From Warburgia ugandensis (taxonomy: Eukaryota; Streptophyta; Magnoliopsida; Canellales; Canellaceae): a DNA stretch of 64,000 bases. The stretch is taken from assembly GCA_035236585.1 (NCBI GenBank), contig CP141135.1:7722001-7786000 (forward strand), in the 5' to 3' direction. This document shows positions 21,296 to 34,590 of this stretch, piece after piece; the first letter of the stretch is position 1; each line of letters opens with the position of its first letter. The notes beneath the pieces are model-generated. The model saw only the letters and a program-made list of their open reading frames with translations. It made no database searches and was not told the DNA's origin. A program made the position numbers and the translations under genes.

Positions 21296-24200
21296 TCAGC
21301 CTCCTAATTTCCAAGTTGATGGAAGTCTAGTCGAATCCGCAGGGAAGTTTCGTACATTTACATCGCGAGGCAACAAGCGGTACTCGATGTTGAGTTCCCT
21401 GAGAACTTTGATCATCTCCTCCATCAGGCGCTCTCTCCTTAACCACCTCTCTACTATGTCCTGGAAGTTCATGCGGTGTTGTACCCAAATTGAGATCATC
21501 AACTTGTTCATGTCTGTCACATCCCTGAGCACAATTGGTGGACTTGGGTACCAGTGGTCACTCTTCTTTTCAACGTACCTGCAACAGGCAAGAAGAAAAA
21601 CCATTCAACCTACAAACATTTTTTCTTGAAGCCATTCATTTTCTTTCTTAGGGACTTGAACTCGTAGACTTCTTTGGAAGCTACCTTCTTCTCTGGATAT
21701 GAGGCTATGATAGTCTGTGTTTAATGGTTTAACATAATCTTTATTTTTTTCTTAGAAATAACATAAACAATCTCATTCTAGGGTACCTCATCCCTTCATT
21801 GAGGCTCCGTGCAGCAGACCCCGGTGAAGACACAGACATCCACCGTGACAGCAGAAGTAATAAACTAATGAAGTAGAGAAGAGAACAAACAAAGATAAAA
21901 ATCATAATCATCATCAACACCTTATCCTGATTAGGGGTGAGTCACATGAATCTTGTTCCTTCATTTCTCTCTATTAAGTGTCATGCCTTTATTAAGTCTC
22001 AAAGTTTTTAAATCTTTTCTCATCACTTCTATGCACGTTCTCATGGGCTTTCCCCTTGCCCTTTTAGAACCTTCATCTTAGATCGCCTCACTCCTAAGAA
22101 CAAATATCTAAGATATCCTTAAGATACATAAGATGCTTTAGACTTCAACAGACTTCTGTTATATAAGAGAGTAACTTGAAGCAATCCACAACAATTCCAG
22201 AAAGGGAGTCTAAAGTGCAGCTAACCAAATATCCATCAACAGTTTTCAGCTTGTTAACCAACTAAATCATCAAGTACCCTGCATAGCTCAAATTAAAAGG
22301 TTACATGCCCTTCTTTCCAGATGGCAATGCATCTCCTATGTGCATGATCTTTCATTCACATGTAACAAATTGTTTCCTAAGACACTCAATCGAATTTTGA
22401 GTGACACATAGAAGATCATAAAGTTATTAGTATAACTACAATCTCACAAAATTTTAATCTTATAGCATGTCTGCTCTGGTGAGTCCTACTATTATGATCC
22501 ACCAAATTAGTTGTGAGATTAAGGGAGACAACTTTCAATCTGAACCATACAGTTCAACAGAAATACAGGCAGTATATTCTCCTCTATGTTGGACTTACGA
22601 TAGCAACAGATAAGTCTTCTTATGCTACAGTTGCATGGAAGTATTAGGTTTGCAAAAAGCACAAGCATACAGCACCGCCAACTCAAGTTGCACAGCCTGA
22701 TCTGGTGACTACATTTAGAAGTCTCAGAAAATGATATATAAGCTGAAATTCTCAATGTCAGACTGATGCTTATTAGAAATTACTGGAAGGCTCTATACCT
22801 ACTTGGTATTGAAATTTCATAAGGTGAGAGGTAAGCAAGAGAAACTATGCTTGTCAGTGATCATTGTTGTTGAGGATTAGATATTCTTGGTTTATGTTCT
22901 CTTTTCTTCATGACCATCTTGCTCATTTATATAGTTCTTCTCTTTCCTCACTAAAAGGTTTTGCTACTGCTACACAAAAGCAATATTCTTGAAAATTCTG
23001 TAAGAGCTTCTTTGAACACAACACTAACCAAGCAGGAAAAACATTTACACACTTCTTCCTATGATCTCTAGAAGAATCAATTCTGCTCTAATACCAGTTG
23101 CCGATTGTTTAATGTTTGATAATACAAAATTTCCATATAAAACAGACATGCTGGTGACAGGAAAGGAACAGATGAGAAAACATGAGAGGCAAGTTTGTAT
23201 GGTTATATATAACAAAAAATGTGAAGTATGGAGAACGTGTTGAGAATACCAACCCAAGAAAAACTACTTCTAGAAACTAACAAATACACTATGTCCTGCT
23301 AAAATAATCTCCACTCAGATAGCCATTGATTTGATTCTTTATGACACTGATTATTTGTCTGGATTTCTGATATACATATTGATACACTGAGGGATGAATA
23401 GTAAGTTTCACCTCCAAAAGACTGAGAAAACTTGCCTCTTCAAATAGAATTCGAGAGTATTACATATCTCTCTCCAAATTAGAAGGTTGTAAGTACCGAT
23501 ATTGTCTATGGGAAAAACAAGTAAGAATTGGATGTCAAGAGCATTTGGAAATTTAGTTCTTTGGTTTTAGTGTTAGACTAATGAAATATCACACCTAAGA
23601 TGAATAGCAATGATACATTTACACAGAGCTATTGCAATGATCATCAACACAAGAGTAAAAACTATGAGGATAGGTACTTCCGCATTTGTGAGGACAATGT
23701 GAGGAGACATAATTACACTATACAGATAACTCATCTTCAAAGAATAATAGTCTATAGAACTAAGACATTTGTAATTCTCTAGAAGTAAGTGCGTACTCAA
23801 AGTCTTAATTCACCAGAAGTGTGATCTCAGAAGAACGGAGATACCATGGGCACTTTGGGAGCAGATATAGGTTATCTCTTAGACTATGATCATCCATAAG
23901 CAATCTCCTAATTGGTTTGCTTACTTCTACAGAAAGTAATTTGAACCCAAAAGTGAATCCACCAGCTGTTTCCCAAAGAGTTGTGTAGCAAGTGTTCTAT
24001 AGGTATTTACATGCTATTAACAACAATGATCAAATGAATTGAGAAAACATGAAATTCCTTATACAAGCATGCTTGTTTTTCTTAGTCCAAACCAATGAAA
24101 GAGGGAGCTAGACACTTAACGTCTTTGACTACTTGGATCATCAGTGGTTGGCCTTAATGTAAAAGACTACTGACGGGCACAAAGAATTTTAGGACACTTG

Positions 24201-26097
24201 TACCAAGGGAATCTTTAAGAATTTGAGAATTTTCCATTAGTTACTACAACTGAGTCGACCTAACATTGTAGCCTTAAATTTTGGGATATTATCCATAAAG
24301 GAGAGAACTAGCAATTTCCAATAATCCACCAGAAGCCAAAGATTGGAGAAACCCAAGAGGATCTAAAAGAATCTGAGAAAACATGGGGCACACCACATCG
24401 CCATAATTTTAAAGGTGTTCCAAATTAAACAACCCCATGATTTTCAAAGGAAGCTCACCATCTAGGCCAATGCGCAAGAAAAAGGTCAGAATTCAGCAAG
24501 AAGAGGTGAAGACAATAAGGACAATAACTACAAGACTCAGTTAATGTACTAAACCTTTTTGCTTTTCTCTTATCCAGTACATCAAGTATCTGATTAAGAA
24601 GACACCATACACTCTCTCTCAACAATATCTGCGAATGTCAAGCTAAAAACAGAATGACCAAGAAAACCTAAGTGAAGGAGCTGCTACATAGTCGGTTTAT
24701 ATATATTCTTGTAGAAAGTATGAGTTGATAGAAGTAAAGACAGGGTCCAAGATTTTTTATTTGATCCAAACTATCTATCTGGTAGGGCATGCACCGAACT
24801 TCAAACTCATCTACACTTCCAATTTGTGGCACTCGAAAAGACGGTTAACGAAAGAAAAAAAACCAACAGTCTATTTCAGAAACCATTCACAGATGAAAGG
24901 CTATAAAGAATTTTTATGCATAAGTCATCCGTAGCACGCCATACCAGGCAAATTGTTTGGGTCATTGTATTGGTCAGGCCTACTTGTACTTTCTTTTCCT
25001 GCTCATGTTTCCAAATAAGGGCATAGTATGTGCATCTATCATATAAAAGTTCTCAAATAGTCATGCTTAGAGTTAAGCATGTCAAGCTAAAATGTTATTC
25101 GAAGGAGAGCATCAAGACACAGTAAACATATAATAATAATTAGAAAGCACAGAAGAAGGGGGGAAAAAGAAGAAAAGGATAGAAAAAAGAGAGACAATGC
25201 TTGATTTCGAGTGGCTGCAAACTGGAAAGGAAACAAGATAGGGTTCTCTTTTCACTTACTCCTTTATTCTTTCTTTCATCGTAGCAACCTTGTCAAGGGG
25301 AGTATTAACATGAATACAGAAGTCGATCATCTCTACCATATCTGGACTTCTATAATAATTGCTTAATGGTTTGGTAGAGAGCACGCTGTTTGGGTACACA
25401 ATCTTCATGTTATCGTACCTCAGGAATACTGTTGTTAGGATGTTCATCTCATCCACTACCATCTGAAATCACATTGGTAATCCAATTAGTATTTTAAAAT
25501 AGATTACATATTGAGTACTTAAGTTTTGCTCCTTTTCTACCTGAACTCCCTCCAATTCACATCGATCACCCACATCAAAGGGATGCATCACAAATAAGAA
25601 GATTATTGATTCAAAGACCATTTTGCAGGTGTTACCAAAGACAAAGACCACCAACAGAAGCTGAGAGCTGATAACGACAAGAATATGGGTAGTTGCAATG
25701 CCGAGAATGAGAAGCCAGATAACCACTATTATGATGCTCACAACAACGTTCACCATCTGATGCAGATTGTTCACTGCTGTTTTGGTATCATTTAACGTCA
25801 ATGATAGAGCTTTTCTCTCCCTGAATACATTGACCTGAAATCCAACAAGTCCAGGATTACTAAATGTATGCAGTCAGTGCTATTCGACGTCAAACCTTCC
25901 CTTCTTAATCATGAAATCCTACAAAATAGGACTTGAAGACAGAAAAGATCAAAGTTTATTACCATCCAGTCCTTGAGAGCTCTTTTTACGATTCTCTTGC
26001 TCTCATTTGCTCCTTCAAAAAGAGCAATAGTCTTTAGAGCTTCATCTTCTCCCATGAAGCGTATTAGATCAATCAGGTATATATGCCTGCAAAATTT

Positions 26098-26156
<59 letters not shown>

Positions 26157-28215
26157 AGTGTTACTCACGAACTTTAAATGACATAATTAGAGAACAATTC
26201 AGCTATGGAATATACAGCTATGGAGAGGCCCTTCTAGCACCCCAGCTAGGGAAGGCCTTAGATCATCACATTTTGTCTTATCCATTAGACATGAATTTAC
26301 ATTCCTGTATATAACATATCTCTCATAAAGGATGAGCAAGAGCTTACTTGGATCCAGGCTTAGCAACATTATAGAAGATCTTCCTGGCAGCAATTTTGGC
26401 CTCATGTTCACTCCGGATCTGTACTGCAGACTCGTCCTCTTGATTTACATCTGAAATCTGTTCATCCAAAGTAGTCAGAACACCATGCCTGACTATATTC
26501 ATCAGCCGCTTCATGTTCCAAGCCGAGACATTTTTCTGATTGAGCTTATGAAGATGGTCAACTGTTATAACATCGTCTTGCTGCTTAGATGCAGCATCAG
26601 ATAACCTTGGGCTCTTAGAAATCCTTGGACTTCTCTGCAAACGACCGCTACCAATCACCCTCCCACTCTTAGTAGGCAGTGGTGAACAACTGAGATCAGC
26701 AGGCAATTTAGCACCTGCATTCTCAAGATTCTGCACTTCAGCCAAGACCTTTTGTTCATCTTCCTTGATGCTTTGAACTTCAATGAGAGGTGGACCAGAA
26801 AGTGTCTCAATCACATATTGACTAAACAATGCATCCTGAATCCTATCAAAATAGGTAGTCACATGGAAAGAGGAGGCCAAAGCCTTGACAAGAAGTGTCT
26901 TACCAAGCCATATTAATGTGCCCACCATGAGACAAACAAGAACCTTGGTCACGTATGGCAGTGTCTTGCTATTTGTTGCACTTGCAACCTTCTTGTCAAA
27001 AATGTAGTGCCAGGCAATCAAAACCAATCCTAACCACAGACAATTCTGTACTGCCCTACGCAAGCTATAAACAAAATACAGAACCCTCTTTCTCAACAGG
27101 AAATTCCGCTCGACGAAAAATACAATTAACCGAATTATCCAACCAGAAACCAACCGGCCACAGATCAAAACCAAAACCATGAGCACCCATTTCCAAAGAT
27201 GCAAATCCCAGACCGTCTTTCTAGTAAAATAGGGCATAGTAAGACTGCAAACAAAAGCCCCCAAGATGACAAACAAACTGATCCACTGGAAGATAGTTAA
27301 CATGTTAATATGCTGCTGCTTTAGTGCCTCTGGTAGGTCCTCGTCAAGGAATGGATCATCTTCTTCCTCTTCTGGTATCTTCCCTACCATTCCCGATTTC
27401 AATTGTTCTGATTTCAACTTTTTCCCCACCATCCCAGATTTCCCCTGGTCTTCAGTTGGTGGAGGGACCAACAGCCTCGACTTCGACTTTGTTCTTAAAA
27501 GAGCCGTCTTTCTTTGGAACGAAGAATTCGAACTGCATTTCAATACCTCGCCTGAATTCCTTGACTCGATATTTTCCTCATTGTCCACACTCCCGTCCTC
27601 ATCATCTGAGCTGCTCTTACGCCGTCGTCTCACCTGTTCTCCGGAATCATCCTCGTTGTGCGTAGGTGAATCTTGGAAAGAGACACTTGGCTCCCTCGAT
27701 ATCGTCTCTGGTTGCTTGGGGGTCGAATTTGTCGTGGATATGATCTCTTGCTCCTTTGGAGTTGAGCTCTCCCTGACTAGCGACAATCTATGACCATGAT
27801 GAAGTTCTTCCATTTCCAAATCCATGTCTAAAGAAATCTCACCCGACGCTTGCTGCCTATGCAAAAATTGTCCAATAAGCTTCGATGGCGGATCAGGGAA
27901 TTGCTTTTGCAGGAAATCAAACTCACCACTGCCACTGACGCTATCATCCGGACCAGTATGCGCTTTGCGCGCTTCAACCAAACCATCATGCAAGAAATCA
28001 TAGCTTGATTCCCTCCATATCGTGCTATTTTTACTGGGTTCACCCGAAACCGCAATGGTTCTGCTTTCACCATCCACATTAACCACTATTTCCCTCCGAC
28101 CACTGGAGTCTGCCCCGGAATTTTCATGTTCCAAGAGGATGGTATTCTCTTCTTTGCCTTGCAACTTTTTGCCATTGTGCTTGTAGCCATTGAATGATTT
28201 TCTCAGAGAATCCAT
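21296..28215 (-). CDS. MscS-like mechanosensitive channel, MSL6-type
   Basis: Plant plasma-membrane-type MscS-like channel of the MSL4/5/6/8/10 group, gated by membrane tension. Five coding exons: 28215-26348, 26086-25963, 25834-25541, 25462-25260, 21578-21296, all with GT-AG borders. They join in frame to 923 residues. Start chosen at 28215 (MDSLRKSF, the family start); an in-frame ATG at 28233 would add six residues. The N-terminal half is hydrophilic and acidic, with the family motif PPSKLIGQFLHRQQASGEIS. Hydrophobic segments lie at about 306-328, 340-366, 389-404, 423-444, 694-714 and 716-746. The last one, pore-lining, leads into VMHPFDVGDRC, then the MscS beta domain (MVVDEMNILTTVFLRYDN, YYRSPDM) and a C-terminus with RELNIEYRLLPRDVNVRN. 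Intron 4 is 3.7 kb. No inactivating change was seen. Confidence 0.93.
21579..25259 (-). other. Long intron 4 of the MSL gene
   Basis: 3.68 kb between exons 4 and 5, bounded by GTAAGT and TTGCAG. No nested gene recognised. It contains CATAA at 21762-21766, the unoccupied form of the site into which a gypsy element inserted in copy 2. Short frames here are non-coding. Confidence 0.85.
26099..26153. repeat. AT microsatellite in MSL intron 1
   Basis: About 27 uninterrupted AT units, beginning only some 13 bp upstream of the exon 2 acceptor (exon 2 starts at 26086) on the minus strand, so it occupies much of the polypyrimidine and branch-point region. Confidence 0.95.
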
Positions 28216-29694
28216 TCCAAAACTAAGTATCATGCGCTAGTGATAGCTTGAGATGAAAAAGAAGGAAAACCCAACAACAAAATACCGTTCTGGCTTCTGG
28301 TTTTCCCAATCTAAGCTGTTTTTTGCTATTGCAGAATTTTGTCAGGAGAAAGAACTGCCCGAAACTTGCAAATATATCACAAAAGAACGAAGATGAAAAA
28401 ATATAAGTTTCCAACACGTGTTCTGCTAGTGCTCAGAATCGTGGCTGATATCAAACCTTCCCCATTGGAGCAGAAGTAGAAGAAATTGAAAGCCCAGCTG
28501 CAACTCTGATACAGGCTTTTTACTTTATACCGGATTGTAGCTTTTGAAAGATAGAGATGCAGAAAAAGGATCTTTTACCTGCTCTCCAAGATCCCGAATC
28601 CACAGCCAAATCTCGCCTTTGTAGCAAAAATGGATTCCTTTACACACCCAAGTGAGACTTAGATCTGGGGCTTTGGCTCCTGTATCTGTTTGCAGCTATC
28701 GAAAGATGTCGATGAAGAAAAAGGCACAGAAAGCTGGAACTGAATTGTATTTTTGGTTTTGCAACTGCTCTCGCAGACTCAAAGCAACGCCTGTCCTCAT
28801 TGCGCCATTAAAATAGCTAAAAAGAATCAATAGAAAACGATTTTTGCAGACAATAGACAACGGTTGACGGAGACTACTCGAGACTAGAGAAAGTGAGAGG
28901 ATTTTGATGACAGAAAAAACTCTGAAAGACCATGTTCTAATGCGGAACGCCAAATTACCATGCTGCCCTTGTCGTTTTCCTTTAATTGCGGCGACCAGAG
29001 GATGTCTGGTTCGTGAGGGAAATTCCATTTGCTGGATTTGTTGGACTTTTCTGTTTCTTTGTTTTGCTTTCTGGATTTGAAAACCCACGTTTTGTGGAGG
29101 AAAATGGCGGGTGGTGTTTTTGTAATTTGGGGAATTGCTCGTGGGAATGCGAAACCTGTGGTTTCTAGTGCTGGCCAGCTTTTCTCCTCAAGAGTTACTT
29201 GCCGTACTTCGGCACTTGAGAGGCAGAGCCGACTGTATGAAGTCTGTGAGGTGATCTTACCCTTGGTGGTAGATGCTCTTGACCTTTGATTTAGACTCTC
29301 TCACGATTTTGCTAGCGACAGTTCAGGAGTTGATTTTGCAGCCTTGTAAGGAAAATCGGTCCATTTTCTTGGTAAACAGCAAACTGTGTCCTCAAATGGA
29401 AGCTCTCGTGCAAGATGATGAGTAGAAGTTTGAAAGGAAACGCACTATGGAAGGTCGTGAAGATCATGAAAAAGTAAGTTCAATCATCATGGTCATCAAG
29501 ACTTTATCCATTTAGAAGTGGGCGAAAAAAGTAAGTTCAGTCTTCATCATAATGTAGACTTGAACAAGAAGTTACCTATATTGTGACCCCATTAAAGTGT
29601 CCACAATTACCTCTTATGTACACAGATACATGTATAATTGGGCAATTTCTTGATGTTTGAGAAAATTAATTTTATAAATGTATTTCTTTTCAAG
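28216..29694. other. MSL 5' flank and unrecognised sequence
   Basis: The MSL leader and promoter should lie here. A CACGTG G-box is at 28415-28420, about 200 bp upstream of the ATG. An acttag just before the ATG could be the acceptor of a 5' UTR intron. The 86-residue plus-strand frame at 29029-29289 is unassigned. Confidence 0.35.
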
Positions 29695-29865
29695 AAGAGT
29701 TTTGGCGCAACAGTAAAAATTGTTGTCATGTAAACTTAGAATTAGAGGTTCAAAGTGTGGAAACAGGCTCTTACAAAAATACATGATAAGGCTACATATT
29801 ATAAAAGATCTGCCCCTTCCCCAAACCCTACATAGGTAGAAGCTTCGTCCACGAGCCATGCCCTT
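29695..29865 (+). mobile_element. Au SINE
   Basis: 171 bp: AAGAGTTTTGGCGCAACAG head, GAGGTTCAAAGTG B-box-like, AACAGGCTCTTACAAAAAT, TGATAAGGCTACATA, TGCCCCTTCCCCAAACCC, tail CATGCCCTT. Flanked by 13 bp direct repeats (29682-29694 and 29866-29878, ATTTCTTTTCAAG/ATCTCTTTTCAAG). Confidence 0.85.
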
Positions 29866-31596
29866 ATCTCTTTTCAAGTATCACGGGTCATTGCTAATCT
29901 ATGTGAATCTCAGATGTGATCAAGTATATGGAAGTGACCTTGATCTCTAATCCATCAAAACCTTTTTCTTTTTTTTTCTTTTTCATTTTTAGGGTACAAG
30001 GAAACCTAGGAGGCCTAGAGTTTACACTGTGGCAGAGTTAAACCTGTAGTGGAGGATGAGAAACCCTCATCCAACTGGAAACACAGGGCCTTGCTCGAAT
30101 TGTCCAACAATTAATTTGAGCTAATGGGTGATGATTATAGTTGACATAACATCAAAGTTTTTTAAGAAATGTTTAAAATTTTCTTACAGAAACGCTATCT
30201 GGAACGAGTCTTTGGATTGACTCAGGAATATACTTTGCTAGGCGTGGCATTAGAGTGATCCGACCCAATCATCTTCTTTTTAGGCCTCCCTCACTCATAC
30301 TACATGCAAAAATTCATACCTATTGAATTCTTTTAGCTACTAATGTTTTTATTGAAAAAACTCAATGCTCACAATTTAAAAACACAAAATACCACATCTA
30401 GAATCATCCGGTCATCATAAATTTTGGTGTATAGCAAATTTAAGCTTGAAAAGAAAATCACAAAGAACTAAACCCCTAAATAGGATATTAATAAATATGC
30501 CCCTTGTTTCTCCTGATTAGCCCCTCACCAGATGGTGAGAATTGGCTATAACAATAATGTAGGCTTAGGTTTTGGAAGATTCAAACCATTCACAATGTTG
30601 CTCGACCCGTATGCTCCAAATTCTTATTCATCGAATGTTCTTAGCAACTCTTTTTTTTAGTTGTAAAATGGATTTTACCACTTTAGACAACAGTAACTAG
30701 GATCATCCAACGAATGAGAATTTTAGAACAAGGCCCATATTAAGTCAAGGACAAATTATAAATAATTTGGATCTTAAAAAATTTGGGCCATTTCTAACCT
30801 TTAGTGAGGGGCATGTGAGAAAAAATAAGGAGGCATGTGTCATTGCCCCATTCATACGTGGTCCAACATGCATGTCATCGTCTGAGATGAACTTTTTAAG
30901 AAACAACCTAAAACAATGTACTATACACATTATAATTGATAGGGCAACCGAATAATATCCTGGACCGTAGCATCCCTATCATTTCCCATTCAAATATCAT
31001 CAATTATTGTTATAATTTGAGTCCAGGCTGGAGTAGATAGATGCTCCTTAAAGTCCGAAAGATGTGGAGAGGCTGTCTTCGTTTTATTTATGGTGATAAT
31101 TTTTGCAGATCTAAATCATATATGGTGATCAGAATGGTTGGAAGATAAAATTTCATGTCTATTGTATGCTTTTAAAATACGTCTAGTTGTACAAAAGGGT
31201 GGACCAAGCATTCTTATTAATTTTTTTAAAAACTCAAAACAAGCGATTGAGATCAAACTTAATTTCTTTGCGTGAGCATCATGAACGGCTTAGATGATTC
31301 ATAATTTTTATTTGCAAGTTCATCCGAAGGTCACGAGAGGTCTAATCTTGGACGGGAAAGTGATTACAATATTCTTAACGTTGACAGAGAAGAACATTTA
31401 AGGAAAGTGCGATTGTGACTGAAAACAGCGAACCACTAAGCGCTAATCATTTTCAGACCTTGATTTGGTGACGACTGGAGAATGGGTTTTTGGCGTATAC
31501 AGCCTTCGCAGGTTGGCGTCTCTCTCTCTCCTTTCGTTGGCCCTGGCTTTAACGCTATCGTTTTATCAAACAACCGAAAGGAGGAGTTAATGGAGG
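29866..31596. other. Unrecognised intergenic sequence
   Basis: AT-rich, with scattered short frames on both strands. No gene or repeat recognised. Confidence 0.4.
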
Positions 31597-31731
31597 AAGT
31601 TGTCGTCGCGTGATTTTAAAGTTATGAATTCAAGATGTGAAAATGACCTCCTGCAAAATGCTCTTGTGGTCCTCTCCTTCTCGTGACCTTGTATACAATG
31701 GAGCTTCGAGCACGAAGATTGTCCTTTTGTC
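31597..31731 (+). mobile_element. Degenerate Au SINE
   Basis: TTGTCGTCGCGTGATTTTAAAG, ATGAATTCAAGATGTGAAAA, CCTCCTGCAAAATG, CTCTTGTGGTCCTCTCCTTC, GGAGCTTCGAGCACGAAG and a T-rich tail follow Au SINE order. The TAAGGCTGCGTACAATAG part is deleted. Confidence 0.65.
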
Positions 31732-34442
31732 TCTTAGACAATGACAATATAAAATGCCTTTCAAATAAAAGCTCTCAGATTACCAACAAAATAGAAAATG
31801 AATGCTCTCCGTTCCAGTGGCACCTACTAATTCAATGATCCAAAACCATTCAACCGATGGGCAGCCAATGGATGGGTAGTTCATAAAATTTGTCCTCTAC
31901 TTGTTCATTACAAGCCTTTGATATGTTATGGCAAAGTCTTGTTCTTTTATACTGTGACAGACGATATGGTGGCCTCGAACCAAAGGTTGAGATTAATCGG
32001 ATCAGTCCAAGTTTGGGTGCACAGCTCATCCATATGATGGCCTACCATACACAGTAGATGGTCTGGATCATTGAAAAGAGTGGGTCCAATTTTCCTTTCG
32101 TTTTTTTTTTCTCAGGATAGTGAATCAAACCTGTTGTATTAGCCCGGTAATATGGGCACCCATCATATAGTACAGCTCCATCATAACTCCAAAGGAAAAG
32201 TGTTCATGTAAAACTGCTTCACAGGTGGAAGTTTGGACGAGATGCTACGTGGGAAACGCAGGCGAAACACGTCTAGAGTGGAGAAAAATGTGTAGTGGCG
32301 CAATACCTAGACAAGGCGTAATGAATTGGCCTATGCTGAAAGAGCAGACAAAAACCTCGGAAAGTCATACTTGGAGAACAAACAGAAAGGATTGCGTCGG
32401 AAGGAAGGATTCTCACTTTCTAGCATCTACTTAAACCTAACCAAAGCCCACTTAATTATATAAGATAATATCAAACGCAAACACAAATGCATGCTCCTTT
32501 GAACACTGAGGTTAGCTTCCACTTCCTCTCTATCAAAGGAATAAGTAAATCAACAGCTTTTTACCCAGAAAAAGAGTAAACAAATAGCTATTACTTTTCA
32601 GAAATTATACAAGGCTCTACAGACAATCTTGGTGCATCTCGAATGACCATCTAAAGGTAGTGGTGTAGTCCATGCTCCGTGATCTCCAAACCATTTATCT
32701 TTTACTCCGAAGGAGCTGCAGGGGACTGTTCTACGCGACTGCAAATAATCTCATTTATCTTCTACTCCAGAAGGAGCTGGAGGGGAACTCCCCAGTTTAT
32801 ATTTTAGCTAATGGACAGTCATTTGTAATTAAAGAAAAGGCAGTCCTGCCGCACTAAGCTCCTACACATGTAAGTTCAGGAAAAGACTAGACAAGAAGGG
32901 TCAATAGTATGCAGTCTACCCTCTCCATTTTTATAGAAAGCCCTTGAAGCAGCTAAAATGGGCATACCCAAAGCCTTAGAAGGCTATGTTGCATTCTATG
33001 GGGCATCTACAGTGGAACCTAGGTGGATATGCATATTTTTACTTGGAAAAATTACGGGCCATAGTAAGGGTGGCATACAATTTTCCAAAGATTCAAACAA
33101 CAATTCACTGTGCAGCTGGTCTTATCTACGGTTATCAATGGTCCGGTTCCATTCTAATTTCAGCAGGATTAAAACCGACCATTCAAGGGTTTGGCTCTAG
33201 CTTTAATGACCAGAACCAAACCGTTCAGTTTCATGTTTCTTGGTACTTACTAGTTGTACAATGATTCTCTCATTTAATGGAAGTGATGGTCGCAAACAAT
33301 TATTACTATGAAAATATAGATTGCTCTTGCAAATTCATTGCTAATCAAAATGTGTCATCTTCTATGAATATACTCAAGAACCTCCATGCCAAACCTCTCA
33401 AGCATAGTCATTTTGTTATACTCTTATTTTTCCTCGTGGATATTACTAGGACTAAATATTATCCATGTACACCTCAATCTCAAGACAGAACAATTAGAAA
33501 TTAAAAGCTTAGTTCTTTAATTATGTACGGACCTGGAAATCTATACTTTTATTGCAGCTCTTTTTTTTTTTCTAACATAAATTTTGCTGATCGTTAAGTT
33601 AGTTGTAGTATTTTTTCAAAGTTATATCAAAACACTAAGGCTATTACAAATCTATTAAACTATCCTCAGCTAGTGTTGGGATTTGTGAGTTAAGAGTTAA
33701 GAACATAAAAAAGTCTCCAAACCTTGGATTAAGACAAAAAAAAAAAAAAAAAAGATGCAAATAGTTGTAGTTCTGAGAATTTTTTTTGCTTATTTTGTTT
33801 TTCCCCACTAAATTTGGGTTGAAAAGACTAATTTGCCATTATTGACAACAAAATATATTAAGAATATTTTTTATCTTGCAAAACTTATCTAAAAAGTCTA
33901 ATTTTGCCTTAACTAAAGTCAAATGTAAAATAATAGAGTATTATAGTATAATAATACAGTTTTCGGTGGACCGTTCTGCTGGCAAAGAATTGAAGCTAGA
34001 CCACTAGTAGAACTTAATTTTTTAGTTCGAATCTTGCTGGGTCTTTAGTCCTTGATGATAGCCCTCGTTTTGTCTATACGATGGTGACAACTCACTAATC
34101 TCTCGAATATCACCGTAACGAGACAAGATATATTTTTCATATTTGTTCCAATCAGCACTAAAAACAATTTCAGGTACAAGCCATGCGACAGCCACTTCTT
34201 TGGAGGAAAAAGACTAAGACCACTTAGTCAATCTCTCATTTATTTTTGGAAAGAAGAAAACCAGCATTCGTGATTCCCAATAAATGAGAAAAGCATTAGA
34301 AAAAAAAAAACTGGCACTAGTGTTAGTGAAAAATATATTTTTTTTCTTGATTTTGATGGGGGAAAAAACAAAGTGACTTTGGCTTGTTGTTTACAGAAAT
34401 GAGAAAACTAGGGCATACCTCAAAAAGTTTCATATTTTTCGT
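31732..34442. other. Unrecognised intergenic sequence
   Basis: No convincing gene. 32681-32790 contains two related short blocks (CATTTATCTTTTACTCCGAAG / CATTTATCTTCTACTCCAGAAG, each followed by GAGCTG). 33110-33230 has the repetitive GGTTC/GAACC character of some mobile-element ends. Poly-A run at 33737-33754. Confidence 0.4.
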
Positions 34443-34590
34443 TTGTGCAAAAGGCTCATGGGTTCAAGGCGTGAAATAATCTCTTGTAAAAATATAAGAT
34501 AAGGTTGTGTACTATATGCCCTTGTAGTCCACCACCCTTTCCCCAGACGCTGCATAGGTGAGAGCTTCATGCCTCAAGACTGCCTTTTTT
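34443..34590 (+). mobile_element. Au SINE, 5' truncated or diverged
   Basis: ATGGGTTCAAGGCGTGAAAT, AATCTCTTGTAAAAATATAAG, GATAAGGTTGTGTACTATA, TGCCCTTGTAGTCCACCACC, GGTGAGAGCTTCATGCC and GACTGCCTTTTTT keep Au SINE order. The 5' head is barely recognisable. Confidence 0.75.

Larger units (their letters stand above)
8011..24370 (+). repeat. Segmental duplication, copy 1
   Basis: Matches 41980-64000 in the same orientation with, by eye, only a few mismatches per hundred bases outside insertions and deletions. The offset is about 34.0 kb at the left edge, 34.4 kb across the GST genes and 39.6 kb beyond the gypsy insertion. Copy 1 is cut off here only because the window ends. The unit may run on to about 41.97 kb if the copies are in perfect tandem. 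Confidence 0.95.

Noticed and set aside
22519-23800. Frames open in both duplicate copies within MSL intron 4
   Set aside because: The copies are too similar for shared openness to show selection, and they lie in intron sequence with no motifs.
29029-29289. 86-residue plus-strand frame upstream of MSL
   Set aside because: No family similarity, no splice or UTR support, and it could be chance in the MSL promoter region.
32958-33264. Two overlapping plus-strand frames
   Set aside because: No motif or codon signal, and the sequence has a repetitive GGTTC/GAACC character.
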